A stretch of DNA of 64,000 nt from Zygnema circumcarinatum (Eukaryota > Streptophyta > Zygnematophyceae > Zygnematales > Zygnemataceae), in the NCBI GenBank assembly GCA_037447605.1, contig CM074805.1, positions 1,769,359 through 1,833,358 of the forward strand. The letters run 5' to 3'. Positions 1-22,654 of this stretch are shown here, one piece after another. The notes below the pieces were generated by a model, which saw only the letters and a program-made list of their open reading frames with translations, had not been told where the DNA came from and did no database searches. Made by a program: the position numbers and the translations under genes. Every line of letters starts with the position of its first letter. Positions within the stretch are counted from its first letter, which is position 1.

Positions 1-868
1 AAAATCTGAGGGGAGGGCTAAGCCTCCCCAACTCGTATATGTAGGCCCGCCCCTGGAATGGATAGGCAGTGAGTTGTGGGGCATCAATGCATCTGGCAGC
101 GAAGCAGCAATCACCACAGGCGGTTTTCATTTGGCTTTTGTCTCCATGGTCGCACTAGTGCATGCTCTCCAATGCTACGTCCCTGTTTCAAACACTAATG
201 GTCGAGGTTGCACAGCACAATGTTGAGTGGAAAGAGAATTTTGTTGCCATGGTGCTTTCTGGTGGATTTGGGGCGCTCATTGAGGCATTCAATACTGAGG
301 CCAGCTAAGAATGAGTTGGACTCTCATACGAACGGTTCCTTGACTCATCTTCCGCGCACCCAGTCAGGATGGGAACTTAAATCGGTGGGCTGCAATTTCA
401 AAATGCTCCTTTAGAACAGTTCTGTGTGTTTTTGCTTTGCGTGAATGTTTTGAGCTTATGGGGCTGCTCCGTATGGTGATGGTAAAGCATGCACTGCATT
501 ATGGAGCTGACGTACGAGAGCTTGCATGCCCATCTTTTACTGTGGAAAAATAAATTCATGGAAATGTGTTTGCAGATACAACCTCTAGTTGATTTCAGAA
601 TTGTAAATCAGCTTATTGGACGAAGAATTAAAGTTGTATTTGTGCAAAAGCTAGGTCTGTTTATGAAAACTAGTGGTTTACCTTTTAGACCCTGGCCATG
701 ACACAGAAAGTGGCTTTTGGTCTAAGAGCGACTCTTGATTGGTGATTCTGGTTTTCCATTGTTTCTAGAAGGAAAAAATACCTAACTATACTCCTTGGCT
801 TCAACATGCTCCCATTGATGCATTGAGAGGGATTAATTGAGACTCCACAACTCTCGTCGCTGTCACAG
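1..868. other. Upstream part of the exchanger gene, no exon recognised
   Basis: The exchanger exons begin at 869 and should be preceded by roughly 60-80 residues covering the first transmembrane segments. I found no stretch here that matches that part of the family with convincing splice sites. The missing exons may be short exons I failed to recognise or may lie before the window. Several open frames in this stretch do not resemble any family I know. Confidence 0.4.
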
Positions 869-3800
869 AAAACCTTCTTCAGAAACTTTGGTGCAATCTG
901 TTCCTTCGCCTTTGGTGGAACTCTCATTTCAACGTTCATCATTGGCTTTATGATGTGAGTCAGAAAAAATCGCGATCACTGTATTTGTGAAGGCGCAGGT
1001 CGCATGTGCAGGCGTTTCTCAAGCATAATATTGCTTTGGATGATTGCGTACTGAAGGGAAAACCCAGCAACAGAGTTCCCGAATTTCTTCACTTCCCAGC
1101 ACTTTTGAGCAATCCCACTGCACTTCACAATCTATTGTCAAGTCAAGTGCAGTGGGATTGACTGTCAGCAACTTTCAATAATGCCCAAAATCTGCTTTTG
1201 TTGCAGGTACGGAGTGGGGCAGCTTCATTGGGCCCATCAGATGCCCATCCTCGTCTGCTTGACCTTCGGAGCTTTGATTTCAGCCACAGATCCCGTCACA
1301 GTGCTGGCCATATTCCATGTAAGTTTGAGCTTGCTCTACCCCATGGAATCCGTGTCCAAACATGAGCTGGACGTGAGTGGTTGAACGTTAGAATGAACCC
1401 AGCATGGGATAATCTTCTGCTGATTGAAGCAGTCAGTGGACCTGCCAATGGTTGGTTCCAGGAATTGGGAGTTGACGCCAACCTCTATGCATACGTATTC
1501 GGAGAGTCGGTGCTTAACGATGCGGTAACAGACCGAATCATTCAGACATTTGCTTCAATCTTCATGACGACGCTTGCATGCACTGAAACATGTCATACTG
1601 GCTCGCGTGCCTCGGATGCATGGTCACACCTTTGGACATCTTGAGACGTTCAATAAGACAAAGATACGCAGCGGAGAACAAGAGAGTGAATCTAACATGT
1701 GCCTTATGTTTCTGATTTGTGTTTGTGATTTTTTTCGGCCACGCATGCTTGCCTCTCTGGTAATCCTTCAAGGTTGCCATTGTTTTGTATAGGTAAGCAC
1801 ATGACACCCCAGTGCGGCTGTATTTCCTATGAAGAAAACTGTCAGTATTGTCAAAGGCTTAGAAACAGATAAGTTATCTGCCACGTGCACCCCACTCTCT
1901 CTTGACAACACTCCACTGTTTTACAGAACTATTCTTTCCTTCATCAACAATCCGATCAGTAATCGTGGCATCCTTGCGGCTGTTTGGTTTTTCATCGTCA
2001 TTTTTCTGGGATCATTCTCCATTGGTAATCTCACTTCTTGTTGCTTGTTGCCCTTACTCTCCTGTCAGAAGCCAAAATAAAAATACTTTTATGCGAGTTT
2101 CTGATGCATTTCGAGTACAGGTTCAATGCCGTTGCATGCCCCCCCTCGTATTGCAGAGCCACTAGTGGGAAATATGGATTTTCACAATAATATGCTTTGG
2201 GGCGACAGGTGTAATTGTGGGCTTGTTGAGCGCACTGCTTGTGAAGTATGGAGGTCTACACGATCAGAGGTACTCCATAGCCCAAAAGTGGAACACATAC
2301 TCCATCATCTAAAAAGCACTTAAGCCATGCCATTTTCTGAACTTCGAATGTAGGTCCTCAGTATCCAATTGTGAAAATCTCTCCATCATCTTTGGACCCC
2401 TTAAAGGGTTGCCTACGCCTGACGCTATTACCTCTTCAAAGACCTCATGCTTAACAGTAGGTGATGCTGCTGAGGGTTCGAGTTTAGTTGGAAGGCGAGG
2501 AGGTAGACCTTTTGTCATAGCAGATTGGGTCGTTAGCAAAATACATGACAATATATGGCCACTGAAAGGTTCAGACATCGGCTGGATGTGCAGCACCAGT
2601 CTCCTGCAGTCTTGTCTCGTGGTTTTATTCCCCTACATGGCCTACATGGCGGCAGATGCGCTCGAGCTGTCAGGCATTGTGGCTATACTGTTTACAGGCA
2701 TTGTGAGTATTTCCATACATTGTATGCGGCATTCTGTTAAGGGGGAGACGCCGAGCGTTTCCTTGAAAATGCTGCACTGTATTTGTGAAAAAAAAGTGTC
2801 TACACAGCAGGCAAGACGAGCTGAGCTGAACGCGTTAAGAGACTGATTTGTGCTCGCAGACTATGAGATATTACACAGCTCCTAACCTGTCGGACGAAGC
2901 GCGAGAAATCACCGGAAGCTTCTTTGGAATGCTTGCGAAACTGTCAGAGACCTTTGTGTAAGCAGTCTATGCCTCCAGGAATGATTTTAAAGAGACTCAG
3001 TAGTTGTATGATGGTCGCATGCCATGTTGGAGAGGTGGGCTATTTCTGGAATTGCATCTCTTCAGATGCGGGTTTCAGATTTCTACAGCTTCAGCCTGCA
3101 ATCATTCTTGTAACCTAAAGGGGAAGTTGAAGCTTGGAAACAAGGAGGGGCATTGGATTGTCGCAGGTTTATCTACATGGGGGTAGCCATGTTCTTGGAG
3201 GAGCAGAGTTGGAGGGATTACAGCTTCACCCTCTTCACTGTTGTATCCTTCTCCACTTCCCCCGCTTACAGTTCTAGGGGGTGCTGAAGGCGGGGCAATA
3301 GAGACATTAAGGGGGGAAGGCAAATGCAGGGAAAGTGGGAAAAGGAAAATTCTGGTAGAGGATGCTATTGTTGTTACATTGCAGAGCTATTTCCCTCTTT
3401 GATCTGATCCGATCTCGATGCCTGCATCTCCCACCTCCATTCCGTGATTGTATTTTGAGAAAAATCCCGACTTCATGAAATTAATCCTTGACTTGTCGTA
3501 CTTTTTTTGCCCGAAAAAAGTTAAGCGTTTTAGTTGCCAGGTGAGCCCTTACGCTCTCTCCCACAAGACACGCCGCAGACATTCTCTGCGTATCAGCCTT
3601 TTTGCTATTCATGAAAATGAGCTGTAATCTAAGTCTTAGAAGAAAAATTGCGACCGAGTGGCTAACCCAGGCCAAGGCCAATGGTTGCAGATTATTCAAC
3701 ATATATCCACTAGCGTTCCTTGTAAACAAATGGAGACCTGCAGACCGCCGAATTCCCTTAAGCCATCAACATGCGCTGTGGTTTGGAGGTGAGCCGACGA

Positions 3801-5582
3801 AGCCCACAAGTCCGCCTTTACAGGCAGGTGTTTGCGGCGAAGGGACTTTAAATAAAGAAAAAGAGAAACCGTAAAAGCTCGAACTAAAAAATGAAAATAC
3901 TCGTTTTTTTTTTTTTTTTTTTTTTACTCTTTTATACTCTTTTATTCTCTTTTTTTGTATTCCACGTTGATGCTATGCAGGGCTTCGCGGGGCGATGGCA
4001 TTCGCATTGGCGCTGCAGTCCGTCGCCGACCTCCCCAACAACTATGGCCGCATAATGCTAACCTCGACCCTGTTCACTATAGTTTTTACGGTACGCCAAA
4101 ACGTTCGAACAAATGCTGCTTTTCTTCAGCATTAAACTCACAATCACATCCGTCTTTTAACTATGCTCTGCTCTCAGGTTCTTTGCTTGTGTCATAAGGA
4201 CTCCTGGTATGTGCACTCTCTCACGAAACTTTTGTTTAATGTCAATGTTTGCAACATGCCACGCTATACACTGCTCCGGGTATGCTCGCCACTCAGGTCT
4301 TCACTGTGGGCGGGGCCACATCGTACATTCTCAAAGTTCTGAGAATCGAGTGCAACGGTCCAGGACATGACCAGGATCAGGTATTTCTTTTCTCTCTAGC
4401 AATTCAAAGTTCCTTCGTATAGTCTTTTCTTATAGCGGCTCCTTTCTCTTTTGTACAATGATGGTGACGCACTCGTCCTGAGTTCAATGCCATTTCATCG
4501 GTTTCACGATGCATACCTTATTCGGCGATTTGCTTCTTGTCATTTACAGGCCCCTGATGAGGAGCCACAAGTCCGTGCAGAGGTATGTGCAGACAAACCT
4601 CATTTAGCGACATGCTCCGCTGCTTTGTAAGGAGAAGTAGGAGAAGCTGGCTGCCAGGAGGCACTTATTCTGGTTCTCAGATGCTATGTTATGTATCGCA
4701 AGATTTGTTTGACTAAGCTACTTATTCCTTTCTTTTGTCCCGGGCATGAATTATGATGGAAGGTTTGCTGATATTCCGTCGGCTCCCACCTTTCATGTTC
4801 AGGAGCTGGACGCAGAGGAACGGCAGGATCCATTTGCACGGCAAAAGCTTAACACGAAACTAAAGAAGAAGCTTGTGAAGTTGAAGGAACAGTAAGCTTG
4901 CTCCCTCTCACGCCTACGATGGTTGGCAGACTTTGAAAAAAGCACAATTGTCTGTTAAAAAAAAAAAGATCTTTTCTCGTGGAGGTAATGTGATAAGAAG
5001 TTGATTGCCACACTTTCTGAACTCTTTGGGCATATCCTGATCGTTTATCTACTTATTAGCTCGGAGAATTTTGGTCCTTCTTTGGCCATGCAGAGCTTCA
5101 TTTGCGTCCATAGACCAAAACTTTTTGACCCCGATTTTCGGATCTGCCAAACCGGTGGAAACTGGAGACGGCGCCACAGCGCCGGGCAAACGTGAGTTTG
5201 TTTCCCCCTTTTTTTCCAGAACACGGCGCCTTAATGCTCGTTTGTTTCCCTTTCCTTAATGAGCATCCCGAACTATACTTACTGTCATGTCGCATTCATG
5301 GCATTAAAAAAAAACTTCCCTGAGGTTTCGAAATGCACCCTCTTTCATTGGCATATGAAGAAAGTTAACTGCAATTGTTGACCGGAGTCAAGGATGAGCT
5401 TACAAGAACTGTCTATTTGAACCTCTCCGTCTCGTTTTTTTTCAGCCGTTCTTCACGTGAAGAAACGAGAAGTGGAGATGTTGCCGATTGGCTGCCTCGC
5501 GCTGGAGGCCGTCCCCGACACCGTCTCTCTTTTGGGCCGCGCCGGGGAAGGACTCAGCCGACGGCCGAGCGCGGCCGCCTGA
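869..5582 (+). CDS. Na+/H+ exchanger, endosomal NHX5/6-like (5' end missing)
   Basis: Cation/proton antiporter of the SLC9/NHE family (CPA1), which in plants exchanges Na+ or K+ for H+ across endosome, Golgi or vacuole membranes. Seventeen exons read in phase: 869-954, 1207-1318, 1462-1524, 1773-1792, 1927-2024, 2209-2269, 2594-2702, 2860-2957, 3167-3239, 3521-3540, 3691-3788, 3981-4090, 4297-4380, 4550-4582, 4803-4891, 5094-5191, 5446-5582, giving 462 residues. Family landmarks are [12 protein letters not shown] followed by [16 protein letters not shown] (the ND pair of the ion site), [12 protein letters not shown], and [11 protein letters not shown] near the end of the membrane domain. The hydrophilic tail carries [16 protein letters not shown], typical of the NHX5/6 class. 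Two exons are only 20 nt long. The C-terminus after the last splice is divergent, so the exact stop is less certain than the membrane domain. Confidence 0.93.
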
Positions 5583-6658
5583 CGAGGCTGAGGCATGGGC
5601 GACTAACCAAGGCAGTAGGCCAACGGGTGTACTACAGCTGACCATTTTTCGACGAGTTTGAGGTCAGTTGGGAGCAAGCAATTTGCTAGTCCAATGTTGT
5701 AAAGCGGTCCCCTATGAGCCACAGCCATAGGTCATGCCATCCACATCAATTCACTATGATTTAGATTTTTTTTTTTTTTTTTTTATGATTTAGTTAGCTC
5801 TTGAGACTCGAGACTTTGAGATGTTGTAGGCGCTGAGACCCATCGGCGTTACCAGGCACGGCGGTTCTATGGAGGCGATGCTTAGGTTGTTCCAGTTCAA
5901 TTCTAGCGACCAACACTCTCCCATTAGGATAAGGGGTCTCAAACTTGTCACTCCGCAGTGGGCTTTAGTTTTGTGGCATAGTTTTTACTCTGCGTAGCCA
6001 GCATTAGCTTGCTTTCAACTTTTGTAAATTCATTTTTGCAAAACCACGTGGGGAATTCCCTACGCTCTTGCGTTTTGTGTTGTGCTGAAGCCCTAAACGG
6101 CCCATGTACCTCTGTATCTCAGAATGCCCAAATCACTATCTCTGAAGAAGAAGATGTGGCATGAGATGCGATTATATCTCGGTCACTCGAAGGGGTCTGT
6201 TCTGTTGTGCATTGCCGGAGGGTAACGGCGCGAAAACTTGGCACATAATTTGCGCCTCATTTCGTGACGAGAGGACGTCCTCGGCATCGTGGAAAACTTC
6301 GCCCAGAAGGACTTGGTTTTGAGGACGTGAATACATTTGGAAATATTGTGGGAGTCGAATACAACCACGGCTCTCGGTTCATCTCTGTAGTTTTTACATT
6401 CTAACCTTCACTTTTGAATCACATGAACACACTTATTGATTCACTTTGACCCAAAGCATGTCAACGCACAAAGCTGCTCTCCCTTCCTCTCCCTTTTTCC
6501 TCTCTCCACACAAGGAGACGCAAATACCATTCCTTCCATTGGCACAAAACAAGGAGCAACCGCCGCTCCCTTTCCCATTAGTCGCACTACGCCGTGTCGC
6601 CTCCCACAGTCCTACCGGGGGGGGGGCTGCCTGCCCCATCATCCCACCTTTCCTGGAG
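5583..6658. other. Intergenic 3' flanks of convergent genes
   Basis: This stretch lies between the stop codons of the exchanger (+) and MSI1 (-), so both transcripts end here. It holds a poly-T run around 5767-5784. No coding family was recognised. Confidence 0.5.
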
Positions 6659-10960
<4,302 letters not shown>

Positions 10961-11370
10961 CCTGCACAGACCTTCCATTGGATCAACTGTTGGTACGATT
11001 GCCAACCATTGGTACAAAAGGTCAAAGCAACCATTGCCAGTGCATTCAATGGTTGGCAATCATTGGCAATGGTTGCCGGCTGGCAACCCAACCAACCATT
11101 GGCAATACCGGTTGTTGCAATTAGGGATAGGGTACTTGTTTGAACCAACCATTGCAATGGTTGCAACCCGTTGGACTCATCATTAATTGCGGCCAGTGGT
11201 TGCCAACCATTGCCGTCGAGCCAACGGTCGCAACCATTGGACTCCAAGGGTTGCCAGAAACCATTGGACCGAATCAATCATTGGATACCAATGGCAACCA
11301 ACCATTCATTGGTGGTTGGCCATCCAATGGTCGGCCATGGTTGCCGATCCCATGGTCCGACCTGTGCAGA
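10961..11370. repeat. CCAAT/ATTGG-dense foldback-like block upstream of MSI1
   Basis: About 400 bp built from short variants of AACCATTGG and its complement in both orientations, interspersed with GGTTGGCAATGG-like words. I count about ten CCAAT or ATTGG pentamers. The block is bounded by GACCTGCACAGACC near 10961 and GACCTGTGCAGACC ending near 11370, whose cores CTGCACAG and CTGTGCAG are exact inverted repeats. It lies 320-730 bp upstream of the MSI1 start. It could be a foldback/MITE element, a decayed minisatellite or a genuine promoter module. Confidence 0.6.
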
Positions 11371-12035
11371 CCAAGACCTCGCTCAAAAGAGCATTTCTGA
11401 AGTCCTGTTCCTTAAGGAAAGCGTTGCATCCCCTCCGACATTGTCTTTAAAACTTAAAATTCTATGTGGGGCGTCGCAAGAATCTATATTGCTTCTGCTC
11501 TGACAACCCTTTGGGACACGCATTGTAGATTTGGGCACTTTTTCGATGTTGTTTTGAAAGGTTTGAGGGGTGAAAAAACGACTCACATGACTCGGGGACT
11601 CACATGATGATGATGACCATTTGATTTCTAAAAAGAAAAAAAACAAAAAATCTAAAGTAATTTCTCGTCCACTCCCTCACTCTCTGCGGTACTCGCCTTC
11701 TCCCAAATGCGCAACATGCTTCATGCCAAACCCTAAATCGGAGAATACTGCACGCTGCGCTGGTTCTCGATTAGCTAAAGATTAAAGATTCGATTCAACT
11801 ATTGAATAAACAACAAGGTACAGCGGATGATATTACATGCCTTCTCGACCTAAGCCGAGCAGGCCGCCTACAGGCCTTACCTGTCTATGTCTCAAGCCCC
11901 AAGTCCTACTTTTGGAGCTAAAATTGAAATTCGAACACAGCAACCTTTTCCATGTTGACTCACACAGCGGCGTATCTTTGCAGTCTTTGGGTGCCTTGCG
12001 AGGCGAGCGCTGAAACCCTTTCTTCGCACCAATCA
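11371..12035. other. Intergenic between TrpRS 3' end and MSI1 upstream block
   Basis: TrpRS is transcribed leftwards and terminates here. MSI1 starts further left on the same strand. A-rich sequence near 11630-11655. No gene recognised. Confidence 0.4.
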
Positions 12036-19357
<7,322 letters not shown>

Positions 19358-19904
19358 CTTCAAAATATAAGGGCTGCTGCAGCTCCTTCTGACTGCCCTC
19401 CAAACTGTCCTCTGACCAATTCTTTATCTTAAGCATTGCTGAGATGGGCCTCATGTGCAGCGACGTGGCGCCATGGGGACCATCTGCGCCTCCTTCATGA
19501 GAAGCTTCCGTTGCACATTGCTTTTTGAAATCACATCCGCCGCGGGAATAACGAGGATTTAGGGTTGGGCGGCCGGTGGGACAAGGGGCTGCTTCATGCG
19601 CCTCTCGTCTCTTCAGCAGTAACTAAAAAAGATAGTTCGTAACTATAGTTAATGTGTCTTGAAGGTAGTCAGGATAGACTCTGTGATCCGGCCTTTCATG
19701 GCATGACTTTCTCTCTTCGCTGTGCTTACATGTAGTAGGGATTGGAGGCCGGTCTATTGCTACATTTTTTCTGGTAAAATGCGACCTTTTCCAGTACCAT
19801 TCCAACGGCGAAGACCTTTTGTATTGAAGTCCATGGCTTAAAGCGGAACTGTGTGGCTCGCAGGTGTTCATTAGGTGCTCTGTTTTGTTTTGCACGCTAC
19901 AGAA
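19358..19904. promoter_or_regulatory. Divergent intergenic region TrpRS / uL15m
   Basis: 547 bp between the start codons of two genes read outwards, both encoding organellar translation components. It must contain both 5' UTRs and promoters. An ATTGG pentamer occurs near 19740. No clear TATA box was identified. Shared regulation is an inference from the arrangement. Confidence 0.6.
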
Positions 19905-21723
19905 ATGATGCGGCAAGAAGGGAAAGCTTTTTGGAAGCATTCAAGCAGGGCTTTTTCTTTATTACAAGAAGTTTGGAAATGCAGTGGTCAGAGTGGGAAA
20001 TGCCATGCAGAAAGTGGTCAGCTCTCTATCCTTACCAGTACATGCATCCCAACTTTGAGACCGGCATCGTCAAGCTCTCTTGGAAAAACCTGCCAGTCGG
20101 AGCCAAGCTTGTCAACGAGCGGAGTACAATCTCCTATAAAGGATGTGGCACAATTCAGCAGTACACCCGAATGCTTTCGTCAAGGGGAATATGAAATTCC
20201 TGGGCTTGGCAGACGAGAGTCCACATCTGGACGTAACTCAAAGACAGGCTTACCAGTTGGCAGTTCTGATGGCGCAACAACCTCTCATTTTAGAGAAGCT
20301 GGAGGCCTTAGGCTCTTCTTCAATTTCATCAGAGGTCCCGGCATCTCTGACAGTGCCAATTTTTCGTCTTTCCCTCAGACTTTTATTGTTAGGAGAAAGT
20401 TTTCGGCCTGCTCACATTTGGCCCGACTGGCTTCAGAAGCCTTTGCAGCTGCATCTGTCATTCCCACGGGTGGATTTTTTGCTTTAAATAATCTCCGGGA
20501 TAATCCAGGATCGCGACAGCAGAAGACGCGCTTGGGAAGGGGCATTGGTTCAGGAAAAGGCAAAACAGCAGGACGAGGACACAAAGGACAGAAGGCACGC
20601 AATGGCAACAAACCCCGCCTTGGGTTTGAAGGTGGACAGACTCCTCTTCGACTCACCCTTCCCAAGCGAGGGTTCCATAATCCATTCAGTCTTTCGTTCC
20701 AGGTGATCAGTTCACTTTTGCCAGCAGATATCAGTTTACCGCTGTAGGGTCTTTCGGTGATCTTGACTCATTCTAGCGGTCAGCATGCCAAGTCTTGACA
20801 CTTCAAGACTTTGATGTCGTTCAGAAGAGAGTAGATATCAAGGATATTAGGAACCAAGACACAAGAAGGATGAACGTGCTCGGTGCTTGACTGTCATTGA
20901 AGTGTGGCTTGTTGACGTGCAGGAAGTGAATTTGAATACTATTGCACGGAAAATCAGTGAGGGGCATATTGATGGAAGCCAGCTCATCACCATGAAGACT
21001 CTCAAAGTTGGTGTTTTCAGCTCAGTTTTACATTCCAGCATTGAGTATATTTTTTTCACGTTTCCATGGTTTGAGCTGTTCTCAAAACAGGCCATAGATG
21101 TTGTACTGTAGTGGTGGTAATGGGCCACCATTTCCCTCTGCAGGATGCAGGGGCTACAGGAAAGGCCATGCGCGATGGTGTGAAGCTTCTTGCGAGGGGA
21201 TCTGAAAATATTTCTCTTCCACTCCACATCGAGGTTTGTCCTGCCATTTCTGGCCCTACTGTCCACCTCATTTACTTTTTTACCATTCTTGCTTGCACGG
21301 ACTGCAATCCCTTGCTCCTCCTACCGGGTCCCCCTCTCTGTAAATGCATCCTATAGCTTGTTCATGTTTTGACTTCTGATCATTCAAACGTGTTCACTTG
21401 ATTTTGAGTTAACGAGGAAAACCGTGAATCAGGATGATAAACTAAGTTTCTTCCAATGCCATGGCTGGGATTCTCAGGTCAGCAGAGTCTCCAAGCGAGC
21501 CAAGGACGCCATTGAAGCAGCAGGCGGAAGTGTGACCCGAGTGCACTACAACAAGCTGGGCCTCCGCGCTCTGCTCAAGCCCGAATGGTTTGTCAAGAAG
21601 GGCCGCCTTCTGCCTCGGCCTGCCCGCCCCCCTCCTCGCCTTCGGGCGGCTGTAGACGCAGTGGGGAGGCTGCCAGCACCCACGACTCCTCTCCCTCCGC
21701 CAGTGGAAGCGAGCTCGGGGTAG
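19905..21723 (+). CDS. Mitochondrial 50S ribosomal protein uL15m
   Basis: Nuclear-encoded large-subunit protein of the mitochondrial ribosome, of the plant mitochondrial type. Four exons in phase: 19905-20702, 20923-21006, 21144-21233, 21478-21723, total 405 residues. A long Ser-rich N-terminal extension (about 195 residues) is consistent with a mitochondrial presequence plus extension. The core starts at [16 protein letters not shown] and continues with the Gly-rich RNA-binding stretch [46 protein letters not shown], and the C-terminal [20 protein letters not shown]. The Pro-rich tail RPARPPPR ... RLPAPT is characteristic of plant mitochondrial L15. Start taken at the first ATG (19905, followed by a second ATG); a GTG-initiated extension upstream is not needed. 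Confidence 0.94.
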
Positions 21724-22654
21724 GGCACAGCACCAGGGGCGCCGCCATAGTAAGAAATAGGCACGGCCTCAGTGGGTGACTCTCAAATGCAGAGCTCTAA
21801 TTGAGAAGTGCTTTCCAATCTTGAAGTTTTACAATCTGCTGTTGGGTCCTAATGTATTCTCTCCTTTCTCCTCACTTCTCTGCTTGGCGCGTTCTTTTCC
21901 TTTTTCTAAAGGATGAGGACGAAATGCAGTGAAGAAAGCTGTTTTTTTGACTTTATCCCATGTGCACTAAGGAACAGCTCGTTGCCAGAATTTTTTTTTG
22001 GCACGTCGTGCTTCGCTTGGTACAAAAGATTGGTAACTGCTTCGTGGTAGGCCTCACTGGAGTGTGTCGGAGGGATGATGTCTAAGAATGTTTTAGGGGA
22101 TAGGACTTTCACTTTGCCCAAGTACACTACTTAAGAATGGAAACGCCGTTAACTAAAGGACCAAGAATCAATTGAGACGGAGAGGCGACTTTCATCTTGC
22201 CACAAGTAAAACGAAACAAAATAAATGAATGCAACTAGTGCAACTGCAAGCTTACCTTAAGAATGCTAACCTTGGCCTTGACCTATGAAAGGAAGAAGGG
22301 ATCGTTGCAGGAGACGGTCTATGTGCTAAAATTAACTCAACCCTATCAGTGGCGTCATCTGTCACCCTCCGGTCCTGAACTAGAGCCGCATCTCTCTTGC
22401 ATTCTACCAAATAAGGTGTGCCTGAGATCCTGTGATGGCTCCGCCGTGTCATCGACGACTCCTGCAAGCAGCCATGGATACAACTGGCTTAAAAGCTTGA
22501 AAAATCTGGTGAGAGAATGTACTGTGCTCACACATGTGCCAAGAGGAAACTAAGGAAACACAGCAAACTGAGCAAAAACTTTCATCGCCCTTTCAAAAGT
22601 TCATTTGCTCTGACTTTTTGGAAGAACAGCACTGGAAGGCAAGGTGCGATATGC
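21724..22654. other. Intergenic 3' flanks of convergent genes
   Basis: Lies between the stops of uL15m (+) and the GT92-like gene (-). No gene or structured repeat seen. Confidence 0.5.

Noticed and set aside
201-310. Possible exon reading VAQHNVEWKENFVAMVLSGG
   Set aside because: Open in one frame, but it does not match the missing N-terminal part of the exchanger, and the frame ends at a stop without a good donor.
20143-20487. 114-codon frame overlapping the uL15m N-terminal region
   Set aside because: Alternative frame inside a single long exon. The uL15m frame continues directly into the conserved ribosomal core.
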